Assembly: GCF_000196675.2 (NCBI RefSeq)
Contig: NC_015312.1
Span: forward strand, 3,534,001-3,598,000
DNA: 64,000 nt
Source: Pseudonocardia benzenivorans CB1190
GTDB taxonomy: Bacteria; Actinomycetota; Actinomycetes; Mycobacteriales; Pseudonocardiaceae
Direction: 5' to 3'
Position numbers and translations under genes: made by a program. The notes below the pieces were generated by a model. That model ran no database searches. It saw only the letters and a program-made list of their open reading frames with translations, and was not told the DNA's origin. Shown piece by piece: positions 27,838-36,743 of this stretch (within the stretch, counting starts at the first letter, position 1; each line of letters starts with the position of its first letter).

Positions 27838-29230
27838 AGCTGACCGTGTCTCCGTCGTCGGACTCGTCCTTGGCGAGCTTGCGCGTCAGGAACAGGTACT
27901 CCAGCGCCAGCTCCGCGGCCGAGGCCATCGGTCCCGGGTCCTCGGTGCCGGACGCCCCGAGCCGGGTCGCGACCTCGGTGAGCGCCGGGACCTGCGGCAA
28001 CGCCGCCACGACCTCGGCGGCCGGGACACGTTCGCCGGTGCGGACCGGGCGGGTGCCGACGGCGTCGGTCAGCTCGGACAGGTCCACGCCGCGCAGCGCG
28101 AACCGTGCGGTGTCGGCGGTGGCGCGGCGCAGCAGGTGCTCGAGGATCTCCTCCTCGCGCCCCTCCTCGCCGGACGCGAACTCCAGCTTGCCGCGCAGCA
28201 CCGCCGGGACCGAGTCGAGGTCGACCGGCCGGGCGACGGCGCGGGACTCCCCCGTGATCGCCGCACGGCGCAGCGCCGCGGCCGCGACGGTCTCGGCGGC
28301 GGCGACCGCGAACCGGGCCGAGACGCCGGAGGCCTGGTCGACCGCGGAGGCCTCGCGCAGGTGCCGGGTGAACCGGGCGACGACCTCGATCAGGTGGCGT
28401 GGCACGTCGGCGACCAGCTCGGCCTCCTGCTCCACGAGCGCGACCTCGTCGGCCACCTCGAGCGGGTAGTGCGTGCGGACCTCGGCGCCGAAACGGTCCT
28501 TGAGCGGGGTGATGATCCGCCCGCGGTTGGTGTAGTCCTCCGGGTTCGCGGACGCGACCAGCAGGACGTCGAGCGGCAGCCGCAGCGTGTAGCCGCGGAC
28601 CTGGATGTCGCGCTCCTCCATGACGTTGAGCAGCGCGACCTGGATGCGCTCGGCGAGGTCGGGCAGCTCGTTGATCGCGACGACGCCCCGGTGCGCGCGC
28701 GGGACCAGCCCGAAGTGGATGGTCTCCGGGTCGCCGAGGGAGCGGCCCTCGGCGACCTTGACGGGGTCGACGTCGCCGATCAGGTCGGCGACGGCGGTGT
28801 CGGGCGTCGCGAGCTTCTCGGTGTAGCGCTCCGAGCGGTGTCGCCATGCGACGGGAAGCGCGTCGCCCAGCTCGGCGGCGCGACGCACCGACTCCGGGGC
28901 GATGGGCTCGTAGGGGTGCTCGCCCAGCTCGGAGCCGGCGATGACGGGGGTCCACTCGTCGAGCAGACCGGTCAGCGAGCGAAGCAGGCGGGTCTTGCCC
29001 TGGCCGCGTTCGCCGAGCAGCACGACGTCGTGCCCGGCGAGCAGGGCGCGTTCGAGCTGCGGGAGGACGGTCGACTCGAAGCCGACGATGCCGGGCCAGG
29101 GGTCACGGCCCTCGCGCAGCGCGGCGAGGAGGTTCTCGCGGATCTCGGCCTTGACGCCGCGCTGCACGTGGCCGGAGGCCCGCAGCGCGGCGAGGGTGTC
29201 GGGAAGATCGGAAGGTGGTGTGACGGGCAC
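27830..29230 (-). CDS. MoxR/Mg-chelatase-type AAA+ ATPase
   Basis: A 466-residue AAA+ protein with Walker A GERGQGKT (about residues 73-80), the long chelatase-type insertions, GVVAINELPDLAERIQVALLNVMEE (Walker B region), and SANPEDYTNRGRIITPLKDRF (sensor region). It is the motor partner of the VWA protein encoded immediately downstream, with an 8-base overlap. A leaderless -10 (TAGCGT) lies 6 bases from the GTG start. It diverges from the DinB gene. Confidence 0.92.
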   Translation of the reverse strand: MPVTPPSDLPDTLAALRASGHVQRGVKAEIRENLLAALREGRDPWPGIVGFESTVLPQLERALLAGHDVVLLGERGQGKTRLLRSLTGLLDEWTPVIAGSELGEHPYEPIAPESVRRAAELGDALPVAWRHRSERYTEKLATPDTAVADLIGDVDPVKVAEGRSLGDPETIHFGLVPRAHRGVVAINELPDLAERIQVALLNVMEERDIQVRGYTLRLPLDVLLVASANPEDYTNRGRIITPLKDRFGAEVRTHYPLEVADEVALVEQEAELVADVPRHLIEVVARFTRHLREASAVDQASGVSARFAVAAAETVAAAALRRAAITGESRAVARPVDLDSVPAVLRGKLEFASGEEGREEEILEHLLRRATADTARFALRGVDLSELTDAVGTRPVRTGERVPAAEVVAALPQVPALTEVATRLGASGTEDPGPMASAAELALEYLFLTRKLAKDESDDGDTVSYG

Positions 29231-29236
29231 CGTTCC

Positions 29237-29242
29237 ACGCTA
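29237..29242 (-). promoter_or_regulatory. Leaderless -10 element of the AAA+/VWA unit
   Basis: The minus strand reads TAGCGT, GGAACG, GTG: TAnnnT exactly 6 bases from the start codon. Confidence 0.5.
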
Positions 29243-29382
29243 CGCCGCGCACGCTTCCGGCGGCGGCGCGCGAGATCTCTCGAAGATCGTTCTCGTTGCG
29301 GTCAGGATCTGGCCACAAGCCTCCGTAACGTCGGGTTCGACACCAGGAGAGAACGCCCGACGGACATTCCGGAGGAACCCCG

Positions 29383-29922
29383 ATGAACGCCACGACCACC
29401 AGCTCCGAGGCCACCAGCTCGCAGAGCGGCACCGACGAACGGGCGGACTATCTCGAGACTCTCGCCAAGCACCGCTTCTTCCTGGTCAACACGCTGCGTG
29501 GGCTCGACGAGGAGCAGGTGACGGCCACCCCGACGGTGTCGGAGCTCTGTCTGGTCGGGCTCGTCAAGCACGTCGCGGCGACCGAGAGCAGCTGGGTCGA
29601 CTTCATCCTCGACGGCCCGGCCCGGCAGGACGGGGAGCCCGACTACGAGGGCCACGCCAACTCATTCCGGCTGCTGCCGGGTGAGACCGTGGAGGGCGTG
29701 CTCGCCGAGTACGAGCGGGTCGCCGCCCGCACCACCGAGGTCGTGACGTCGCTGGCCGACCTCGGCGTGTCGCACCCGCTGCCCGAGGCGCCCTGGTTCG
29801 AGCCGGGCGCGCGCTGGTCGGTCCGGCGGGTGCTGATGCACATCGTCGCCGAGACCGCGCAGCACGCGGGGCACGCCGACATCATCCGCGAGACGATCGA
29901 CGGCGCGAAGTCGATGGGCTGA
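29383..29922 (+). CDS. DinB/DUF664-family protein
   Basis: A 179-residue four-helix DinB-fold protein: LAKHRFFLVNTLRGLDEEQV, GLVKHVAATESSWVDFIL (His ligand) and VLMHIVAETAQHAGHADIIRE (two further His) give the expected metal triad. Related proteins include mycothiol-dependent S-transferases and uncharacterised DinB members, so a mycothiol-linked role is possible (inference). GGAGG precedes the ATG. Confidence 0.88.
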   Translation: MNATTTSSEATSSQSGTDERADYLETLAKHRFFLVNTLRGLDEEQVTATPTVSELCLVGLVKHVAATESSWVDFILDGPARQDGEPDYEGHANSFRLLPGETVEGVLAEYERVAARTTEVVTSLADLGVSHPLPEAPWFEPGARWSVRRVLMHIVAETAQHAGHADIIRETIDGAKSMG

Positions 29923-29980
29923 GCCCCGGCTCTCGACGCCGGCCTTCGCAGCCGGCGGGGCGGGCAGGTCGGGCTCGTCC

Positions 29981-30020
29981 GTGAGTGGCGATGGTCGCCA
30001 CGGCGGCCATCGCCACTCAC
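29981..30020. repeat. 40-base extragenic palindrome
   Basis: GTGAGTGGCGATGG (29981-29994) and CCATCGCCACTCAC (30007-30020) are perfect 14-base arms around a 12-base centre. It lies between the converging DinB and M56 genes, so it can terminate both, but its size and A/T content suggest a dispersed palindromic element. Confidence 0.7.
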
Positions 30021-30078
30021 GACTACTGCTGGGCCGGTTCGGCGCGGTTCCGGGGACGGCGGTCCGGGGTGACGGCGG

Positions 30079-30984
30079 TCAGAACTGGAGCAGCAGGACC
30101 GTCGGGACCGCGACGAGCGCGACCGCGCCGAGCCGGATCCCGACCCGCACCAGCGGCGACAGCGGGGCGGGCGGTGCGGCGATCCGCGCGATCCGCGCGT
30201 CGACCGCCGAGGTGAACGAGCTCAACGCGGCCGACGGCGCCGACCCGCCGACGGTACGCAGCGCGCCGGCGAGCTCCCGTTGGGCCGAGCACCCGGCGGC
30301 GACGTCGTCGGCGCGCATCTCGATCAGCGCCGCCACCGCGAGCTGGGCGCAGACCATGCCGCGCACGAATGGGGCCGTCGCCCCCCACGCCACGAACGGC
30401 AGCACGACGAGATCGTGCCGCTCGGTCAGATGCGCCCGCTCGTGGGCGAGCACGGCGCGGACCCCGTCGGGCGCGAGCCGTTCCAGTACACCCGCCGAGA
30501 CGACGAGCCTCGAGCTGCGCCCCGGCAGGCAGTAGGCGACGGGGATCGGGTGGTCGAGCACCCGCGTGCCGGGGGCGGCCGGCCACGGCGTCGCGAGGAC
30601 GTCGAGCAGGTCACGGTGGCGCCGTCGCGCCCGCAGCGTCCGGACCGTGACGCTGATGAGGACGAGGAGCAGGCGCGCGCCGAGCAGGACCGTCACGACG
30701 AGCGCGATGAGGTGCGGCGCGCCGAGATCCACCAGCAGCGTGCCCCCGCCGATCGACCGCACCAGCCCGCCGACCGCCGGGATCAGGTTCTGTCCGAGCG
30801 GCGCCAGCGCGTAGACCAGGCCCGCGCCCAGCAGCGACAACCCGCCCGCGAGCCCCACCGCCTGCCACACCAGCAACGCGCCCACGGGGTCGCGCGCCGG
30901 CCAGCGGGCCAACGCGAGCGAGCGGCTCACGGGTTCGGCGAGCAGCACCCCGAGCACGACGAGCCCGAGGGCGGTCAGCTCCAT
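30079..30984 (-). CDS. M56-family membrane metallopeptidase (BlaR1-like)
   Basis: A 301-residue integral membrane protein. Helices lie near residues 3-25, 35-60, 85-115 and at the C-terminal end (VGIRLGAVALVAVPTVLLLQF). The zinc protease motif HERAH lies in VRAVLAHERAHLTERHDLVVL. M56 proteins such as BlaR1 and MecR1 cleave the paired BlaI-type repressor upon a signal. This one lacks the extracellular penicillin-binding domain, so the signal is unknown. It lies 34 bases after the BlaI-type gene and is in one unit with it. Confidence 0.9.
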   Translation of the reverse strand: MELTALGLVVLGVLLAEPVSRSLALARWPARDPVGALLVWQAVGLAGGLSLLGAGLVYALAPLGQNLIPAVGGLVRSIGGGTLLVDLGAPHLIALVVTVLLGARLLLVLISVTVRTLRARRRHRDLLDVLATPWPAAPGTRVLDHPIPVAYCLPGRSSRLVVSAGVLERLAPDGVRAVLAHERAHLTERHDLVVLPFVAWGATAPFVRGMVCAQLAVAALIEMRADDVAAGCSAQRELAGALRTVGGSAPSAALSSFTSAVDARIARIAAPPAPLSPLVRVGIRLGAVALVAVPTVLLLQF

Positions 30985-31018
30985 CGATGACGCCTGGACG
31001 TCGGCTGACGGCGCGCCG

Positions 31019-31360
31019 TCAGCCGAGCAGGTCGCGCAGGGCGGCGCGTTCGTCGGGCGGGATGGAGCCCAGGAAACGGGCCAGCGCCGCGCCCCGGTCG
31101 GGCGCCGCGTCCAGCGCGTCGCGCATCAGCTCGGCCACATGGTCCTCCCGGCTCGCCACCGGCTGGTAGTGATGCGCGCGCCCGTCGCGGGTGCGCGTCA
31201 CCAGCTGTTTGCGTTCGAGCCTACCGAGCACCGTCAGCACCGTCGTCGTCGCCAGGTCCCGCTCGGCGAGGGCTTCCTGCACCTCGCGCGCGGTCTGGGG
31301 CCCGGACGCGGCCCAGAGGACCTCCATCACGGCCCGTTCCAACTCACCCAGACTCGGCAC
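31019..31360 (-). CDS. BlaI/MecI-type repressor
   Basis: A 113-residue winged helix protein with the family core LGELERAVMEVLWAASGPQTAREVQEAL, TTTVLTVLGRLERKQLVTR and a C-terminal dimer segment. BlaI proteins repress their own operon until cleaved by the M56 protease encoded next. The GTG start (31360) lies 9 bases from a 17-base palindrome that should be its operator. The L,D-transpeptidase gene is immediately upstream. Confidence 0.92.
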   Translation of the reverse strand: MPSLGELERAVMEVLWAASGPQTAREVQEALAERDLATTTVLTVLGRLERKQLVTRTRDGRAHHYQPVASREDHVAELMRDALDAAPDRGAALARFLGSIPPDERAALRDLLG

Positions 31361-31368
31361 GTCTGCGA

Positions 31369-31385
31369 TTCTACCCTGCGTAGAA
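31369..31385. promoter_or_regulatory. BlaI-type operator
   Basis: TTCTAC-CCTGC-GTAGAA is a perfect palindrome (6-base arms, 5-base centre), ending 8 bases before the repressor GTG. It shares the TAC...GTA half-sites of known BlaI operators and overlaps the leader, so it should autoregulate. Confidence 0.65.
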
Positions 31386-31477
31386 GCGAAAGCGGAGAGG
31401 GCGAGCCCGGATCTTCGCGACGACGCGTGCGGGCCGCGCGGGCGCCGCCGGGTTGCGTGCCGCAGCGGGCGCCGCAG

Positions 31478-32284
31478 TCAGTGGATCTGCACCTCGTCGC
31501 CCACCTGAAGGTAGGAGAACCAGGCGACGGCGTCGTCGTGGACGAGCTTCACGCAGCCCGCCGACGGGGTGTCCTGGCGGCCCTCGTGGAACGCGACGCC
31601 GCCCGGCGCGAAGAACACCGAGTACGGCATCGGCGAGCCGAACTCGCGGCTGGTGTACTGCTCGGCCTTCCACTGCACCGTGAACGTCCCGACCGGCGTC
31701 GGGTACTCGTGGCCGCCGTGCTGGACCGCCACCGGGCCGCGGACGACCTGGTCGCCGTCGAGCAGCCACGCGGTCCGCGACGCGAGGTCGACGCACGCGC
31801 GGGCCGTGGCGGTGCAGGGCGTCCCGGCGACGCCCTCCGGCCGCACCGGGGCCGGCGCGGCCGTGGTGCGGGTCGTGGTCGTCGGGGTGGGGCCGGTCGG
31901 GGTGGGGCCGGTCGGGGCGGTGGTCGACCGGGTGGTGGTCGTCGGGGCGGTGGTCGACCGGGTGGCGGTCGTCGGGGCCGGGTCGGCGGCCCGGGTCGAG
32001 GCAGGAGCGCGCGTCGCCGAGTGCGGGGCGGTCCCGACGAGCGGCAGGTCGGCGCGGAGAGCGCGGCCGTCGGCCGGCGCGGACGGTGAGGCGGTCGGCG
32101 GCGCCGCCGCGGGCGGGTCCGACGGCGCCGCGAGGGCGGCACCCGCTCCCCCGAGCCCGGCCGCCACCGTGAGGGCCGCGGCGACGATCGCGCGCCGCGC
32201 ACGGGTGGGCCGGGCCGTCGACACGGGTCCGGCGGGTCCGGTTCCGGTGGGCCGCGACGACCCGCGCCACCTGTGCTCGCCCAT
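31478..32284 (-). CDS. L,D-transpeptidase (YkuD), secreted
   Basis: A 268-residue cell-wall enzyme that would make 3-3 peptidoglycan cross-links, which resist most penicillins. Residues 29-53 are a signal/anchor segment (RRAIVAAALTVAAGLGGAGAA). A Pro/Thr linker of about 85 residues follows (repeats TTAPT, TPTGPTPT). The YkuD domain runs from about residue 155 with the catalytic motif HEGRQDTPSAGCVKL, whose Cys is the nucleophile. ATG start. It lies 117 bases before the BlaI gene on the same strand. Confidence 0.92.
   Translation of the reverse strand: MGEHRWRGSSRPTGTGPAGPVSTARPTRARRAIVAAALTVAAGLGGAGAALAAPSDPPAAAPPTASPSAPADGRALRADLPLVGTAPHSATRAPASTRAADPAPTTATRSTTAPTTTTRSTTAPTGPTPTGPTPTTTTRTTAAPAPVRPEGVAGTPCTATARACVDLASRTAWLLDGDQVVRGPVAVQHGGHEYPTPVGTFTVQWKAEQYTSREFGSPMPYSVFFAPGGVAFHEGRQDTPSAGCVKLVHDDAVAWFSYLQVGDEVQIH
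31884..31973 (-). repeat. Tandem repeats encoding the Pro/Thr linker of the L,D-transpeptidase
   Basis: Two 15-base units (31884-31898, 31899-31913) are followed by two 30-base units (31914-31943, 31944-31973) that differ by one base. All units keep the reading frame, so linker length can change by slippage without harming the enzyme. Confidence 0.8.
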
Positions 32285-32535
32285 CGCCGACCTCCGTCAG
32301 ACCCGTGCTCGGTGCAACGACCGTCCTGCCACACGGTGACGGTCTCGTCACGGACTGTTCCACATGACCGCGTTCACCCGGTGAGTCGGGATCGGGAACG
32401 CCGTCCTCGGCCCATTTCGGTCACGGAGCGTGATATCAGGCGCACAAGATCGCCCGGCCGGCGACGAGCCCGCAGGCAACCTTCCGGCGGGCCTACGCTG
32501 ACCGCGTCCGCCGGCTCCGTCCCGACAGGAGCGTC

Positions 32536-34041
32536 ATGACCGTCCCCGCGCCCGAGGGTCTGCGCCTCCGTACGCCCGCCGGGCGCTGGGTACTGCTCAC
32601 CACGGTGCTCGGCTCCGGCATGGCGATGCTCGACGGCACCGTCGTCAACGTCGCGCTCGAGCGGATCGGGCGCGACTTCGGCGCCGGGTTCACCGGTCTG
32701 CAGTGGACGGTCAACGCCTACACGCTGACCCTGGCCTCGCTGATCCTGCTCGGCGGTTCGCTCGGTGACCGGTTCGGGCGCAAGCGGGTCTTCCTGATCG
32801 GCGTCGTCTGGTTCGCGCTGGCGTCGCTGGCCTGCGGTCTCGCGCCGAACATCGAGACCCTCATCGCGGCCCGGGCGTTGCAGGGCGTCGGCGGCGCGCT
32901 GCTCACCCCGGGCAGCCTGGCGATCCTCTCCGCGTCGTTCCACGGCCGCGACCGTGGGGCGGCGATCGGCGCGTGGTCCGGGCTGGGCGGCATCGCCGGC
33001 GCCGTCGGGCCCTTCCTCGGCGGCTGGCTCGTCGGCATCGACTGGCGGCTGGTGTTCCTGCTCAACCTGCCGCTCGCCGTGCTGGTGGTCGTCGTGGCCG
33101 TCCGGCACGTGCCCGAGACCCGCGACCCGTCCGCCGCCCCGCACCTCGACGTCGCCGGCACGGTGCTGGGTGCGGTCGGGCTCGGCGCCCTCACGTGGTC
33201 GCTCACCGGCCTCGGCTCCGGGACCTCCCCGGCGCTGGTCGTGGGGCTGGTGGTCGGCGTCGCCGCGCTCGGCGCGTTCGTCCTGGTCGAGCGCCGGTCC
33301 GGGCATCCGCTGGTGCCGCCCGAGCTGTTCGCCGACCGTGTGTTCACCGCCGCCAACGTCGCGACGCTGCTGATCTACGCCGCGCTGGGCACGGTGTTCG
33401 TGATGCTGGTGCTCAACCTGCAGATCGTGAGCGGGTTCAGCCCGCTGCAGGCGGGGACGTCGCTGCTGCCCGTCACGGTGCTGATGCTGCTGTTCTCGGC
33501 GCGGGCCGGCGCGCTGGCGCAGCGGATCGGGGCGCGCATCCCGATGACGGTCGGCCCGCTGGTGTCGGCATGCGGGCTGCTGCTCATGGGGCGCATCGGG
33601 CCCGGCGCGTCGTGGCTCACCGACGTCGCGCCCGCGGTCGTCGTCTTCGGCGCCGGGCTGTCGCTGACGGTGGCACCGCTGACCGCGACGGTGCTGGACG
33701 CGGCGTCCGACCGGCACGCGGGCGCCGCGTCCGGCGTGAACAACGCGGTCGCGCGCGCGGCCGGCCTGCTCGCGGTCGCGGTGGTCCCGGGCGTGGCGGG
33801 CATCACCGGCGACGCCTACACCGATCCCGTGGCCTTCGAGGCCGGGTACCGGGTCACCGTCGTGATCGGCGCCGCCCTGCTGGTGCTGGCCGCGCTGGTG
33901 GCGTTCCTGTTCGTCAGGACCGGGCGGACGCCGGCGCCGGCAGGCGAACCGGACGGCGTCGGCGACGAGCGGGTCGCGCTGGAGCGCTGCCCGCACTGCG
34001 GCATCACCAGCCCGCAGATGTACCCGTCCGACCGGTCCTGA
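32536..34041 (+). CDS. DHA2-family (14-segment) MFS efflux pump
   Basis: A 501-residue EmrB/QacA-type drug transporter. MAMLDGTVVNVALERIGRDFG in segment 1 (motif D1), LGGSLGDRFGRKRVF (motif A) and LQGVGGALLTPGSLAIL are diagnostic. About 14 membrane segments span residues 15-470. Unusually, the cytosolic tail ends with RCPHCGITSPQMYPSDRS, a zinc-knuckle-like half with a single Cys-x2-Cys. AGGAGC lies before the ATG and TACGCT at 32493 may be the -10. The 32285-32535 spacer also contains a small inverted repeat (GTGACG/CGTCAC, 32336-32351). Confidence 0.9.
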   Translation: MTVPAPEGLRLRTPAGRWVLLTTVLGSGMAMLDGTVVNVALERIGRDFGAGFTGLQWTVNAYTLTLASLILLGGSLGDRFGRKRVFLIGVVWFALASLACGLAPNIETLIAARALQGVGGALLTPGSLAILSASFHGRDRGAAIGAWSGLGGIAGAVGPFLGGWLVGIDWRLVFLLNLPLAVLVVVVAVRHVPETRDPSAAPHLDVAGTVLGAVGLGALTWSLTGLGSGTSPALVVGLVVGVAALGAFVLVERRSGHPLVPPELFADRVFTAANVATLLIYAALGTVFVMLVLNLQIVSGFSPLQAGTSLLPVTVLMLLFSARAGALAQRIGARIPMTVGPLVSACGLLLMGRIGPGASWLTDVAPAVVVFGAGLSLTVAPLTATVLDAASDRHAGAASGVNNAVARAAGLLAVAVVPGVAGITGDAYTDPVAFEAGYRVTVVIGAALLVLAALVAFLFVRTGRTPAPAGEPDGVGDERVALERCPHCGITSPQMYPSDRS

Positions 34042-34051
34042 CGCGGCGGGC

Positions 34052-34885
34052 TCAGAGCCCGAGAGCCCTCGCCAGCTCCGTCAGCCCGGGCACCGGGTCG
34101 GCGCCGGCCGGGACGAGCAGCTGGGCGCACACGTGATCGGCCCCGGCGTCGATGTGCTCACGCAGCCGGGCCGCCACCGCTGCCGCGTCCCCGTGCGCGA
34201 CGACCGCGTCGACCACCTCGTCGGCCGCCGAGTCCAGCTGCTGCTCGTCGAAGCCCAGCCGCATCAGGTTGCGGCGGTAGTTGACCAGCCGCAGGTAGGG
34301 CTTGCGGACCGCGGGGCGCCCCAGTTCGCGGGCCCGCTCGGGATCGGTGTCGATGACGACCTTGTGCTCGGGCGCGAGCAGCACGCCCGCACCGAGGATC
34401 TCGCGCGCCTCGCGGGTGTGCTCGGGCGTCGTCAGGTACGGGTGGGCGCCCGCGGTGCGCTCGGCCGCGACCCGCAGCACCTTCGGCCCGAGCGCGGCGA
34501 GCACGCGGGCCTCGACCGGGACGTCCGCGGCGTCGAGCGCGTCGAGATAGCCGACGATCGTGTCGAAGGGCTTCGCGTACTGCGCGGTGGCCTCGGGGTG
34601 CCCGATACCCACGCCGAGCAGGAAGCGGTCGGGATGCGCGCTCGCGATCCGGTGGTAGGAGCGCGCGACCTCGTCGGCCGGGCTGTTCCACATGTTCACG
34701 ATGCCCGTCGCGATCGCGATGCGGTCGGTCGCGGCGAGCAGCTCGTCGACGATCGCGAGGTCCGCCGGTGGGGAGCCGCCGATCCAGATGGCGCCGTACC
34801 CGAGATCCTCGATCCGCTTCGCGAGCGTCCCGTCGAGGTCGCTCGCGCGTCGCCAGACGCCGTACCGCCCGACCTGCACCGTCAT
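34052..34885 (-). CDS. LLM-class F420/FMN-dependent oxidoreductase
   Basis: A 277-residue luciferase-like TIM barrel. AKRIEDLGYGAIWIGGSPPAD, IATGIVNMWN and FLLGVGIGHPEA are typical of the F420-type actinobacterial subgroup. It transfers hydride to or from a small molecule that is unknown here. GGAGG precedes the ATG. It diverges from the CrtU-like gene. Confidence 0.88.
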   Translation of the reverse strand: MTVQVGRYGVWRRASDLDGTLAKRIEDLGYGAIWIGGSPPADLAIVDELLAATDRIAIATGIVNMWNSPADEVARSYHRIASAHPDRFLLGVGIGHPEATAQYAKPFDTIVGYLDALDAADVPVEARVLAALGPKVLRVAAERTAGAHPYLTTPEHTREAREILGAGVLLAPEHKVVIDTDPERARELGRPAVRKPYLRLVNYRRNLMRLGFDEQQLDSAADEVVDAVVAHGDAAAVAARLREHIDAGADHVCAQLLVPAGADPVPGLTELARALGL

Positions 34886-34946
34886 CGACGTACCTCCTCG
34901 GCCGGCCCACGACCGGCGCCTCCGGGCACGGCCGACGGGGTCGCTC

Positions 34947-34952
34947 TACGCT
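34947..34952 (+). promoter_or_regulatory. Leaderless -10 element of the CrtU-like gene
   Basis: TACGCT is followed by 6 bases and the GTG at 34959. Confidence 0.5.
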
Positions 34953-34958
34953 GCACGC

Positions 34959-36524
34959 GTGGGCTCCCCCGGCGGTCGCGCCGCTCCCCTGCGAATGCGG
35001 CCGCGACTGCTCGTGGCCGCCGACCCCACCCTGCCACGGCAGGCCCCGCCCGGCAGCGAGGCCGTCGTCGTCGGAGCCGGCGTCGCGGGGGTCAGCGCCG
35101 CGACGATCCTCGCCGAGCGCGGTGTCGCGGTGACGCTCGTCGAGGCGGCCGCGACGTTGGGCGGTCGGCTGGGCGCGTGGCCGCACACGCTGCCCGACGG
35201 CACCGAGCAGGTCGTCGAGCACGGCTTCCACGCGTTCTTCCGGCACTACTACACGTGGCGGGACGTGTTGCGGCGCATCGATCCCGGGCTCGGGTTCCTG
35301 CGCCCGGTCAAGGGCTACCCGGTGATCTCGCGACGGTTCCCTCCCGAGGACCTCGGCCGGCTGCCGGCCGCGCCGCCGTTGAACCTGCTGGCGTTGTTCG
35401 CGCGCTCGTCGAGCCTGACCGTGGCCGACCTGCTCGGCGCCGACGTCGCGCTGGGCACCGAGCTGCTGACCTTCGACCGCGCCCGCACGCCCGAGGTGCT
35501 CGACACCATGAGCGCCGGGGACTTCCTCGCCGGGCTGCGGGTGTCCGACCGGGCACGGGAGATGCTGTTCGAGGCGTTCGCGCGGTCCTTCTTCTGCGAC
35601 CCGGATGGACTCTCGGCCGCCGAGCTCGTCGCGATGTTCCACTTCTACTTCCTCGGAAACCCCGCGGGCATCGGGTTCGACGCACCGCGGACCGACCACC
35701 TGCACGCGATCTGGGCGCCCCTCGCGGAGTACCTGCGGGCCCGGGGCGCGACGATCCGCACCGGCTGCGCGCTGCGGTCGCTTCGGCCCGACGGCCCCGG
35801 CTGGGCGCTGACCCTCGACGACGGCGCGACCCGCACGACGCGCCACGTCGTACTGGCTCTCGACCCGGGCGGGCTGCGCGCCGTCGTGGGCGCCTCACCC
35901 GAGCTCACCGGCGTCGCGCCGCGGCTCGCCGCGCAGACCGCGGGCCTGACGACGGCGCCGCCGTTCGTCGTGAGCAGGGTGTGGCTCGCCGCCGACGTCG
36001 ACCCGGGCCGCGCGGTGTTCAACGCCGTCAGCGGGGAGCCGACGCTGGACTCGGTGACGGTGTACTCGCGGCTGGAGGAACCGTCGGCGCAGTGGGCCCG
36101 CGAGACGGGCGGCTGCGTGCTGGAGCTGCACTCCTACGCCTGCACCGAGCCCGACGCGGCGGTGGAGCGGATGCTGGGTGAGCTCGCGGCGCTGTGGCCG
36201 GAGACCGCCGGGACCGCACAGGTGCACCGCGTCGACCGGGTCGACGCGACCGCGCCCGCCTTCCCGCCCGGGTCCGCGGGCGCCCGTCCCGGGGTGCGCA
36301 CGGACGCGCGCGGGGTCCGGGTCGCCGGTGACTTCGTCGAGGCGCCGCTGGTGTGCGGGTTGATGGAACGCGCGGCCGTCACCGGGGTGCTGGCCGCCGC
36401 GGACGTGCTCGCCGAGCTCGGGACGCAGGGCGTCGACGTCTACGGCGTCCCGCAGCGGGGCCTGCTGGCCGGGCTGCCGGCACGGGCGCGGCACCGCGCC
36501 GTCGGACCGCGGGCGGCCACCTAG
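34959..36524 (+). CDS. CrtU-like FAD-dependent carotenoid oxidoreductase
   Basis: A 521-residue FAD enzyme. The Rossmann motif is AVVVGAGVAGVSAATILAERG (from about residue 36), followed by TLGGRLGAW and the family stretch VVEHGFHAFFRHYYTWRDVLR. Later GVRVAGDFVEAPLVCGLMERA is the C-terminal FAD-binding region. The HGFHAFF region is shared with isorenieratene/carotenoid ring synthases (CrtU), which desaturate and rearrange beta-rings; without other crt genes nearby I leave the substrate open. Leaderless GTG start; the longer open frame upstream has no promoter or ribosome support. Confidence 0.75.
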   Translation: MGSPGGRAAPLRMRPRLLVAADPTLPRQAPPGSEAVVVGAGVAGVSAATILAERGVAVTLVEAAATLGGRLGAWPHTLPDGTEQVVEHGFHAFFRHYYTWRDVLRRIDPGLGFLRPVKGYPVISRRFPPEDLGRLPAAPPLNLLALFARSSSLTVADLLGADVALGTELLTFDRARTPEVLDTMSAGDFLAGLRVSDRAREMLFEAFARSFFCDPDGLSAAELVAMFHFYFLGNPAGIGFDAPRTDHLHAIWAPLAEYLRARGATIRTGCALRSLRPDGPGWALTLDDGATRTTRHVVLALDPGGLRAVVGASPELTGVAPRLAAQTAGLTTAPPFVVSRVWLAADVDPGRAVFNAVSGEPTLDSVTVYSRLEEPSAQWARETGGCVLELHSYACTEPDAAVERMLGELAALWPETAGTAQVHRVDRVDATAPAFPPGSAGARPGVRTDARGVRVAGDFVEAPLVCGLMERAAVTGVLAAADVLAELGTQGVDVYGVPQRGLLAGLPARARHRAVGPRAAT

Positions 36525-36743
36525 ACAGGTGTCCGACGGCCACGATGTCGCGATGTCGGCGCCCGCGGCTACCGTCGCCCCATCGAACCGTCGTCTCCTA
36601 CCGCCGACCGGGCCGACCGGGCCGCCGACCGTCCGGCACCCCGCGTCGCGGTCCACGCCGATCCCGACGGCCCGCTGCACATCCAGCGCCTCGACGACAC
36701 GGACGCACCGCTGCACCCGCCCGGTCCCGTCACCCCGGCCGAG

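Noticed and set aside
32336..32351. GTGACG/CGTCAC inverted repeat as an operator
   Set aside because: The arms are only 6 bases and GC-rich, with no second copy, so chance is likely.
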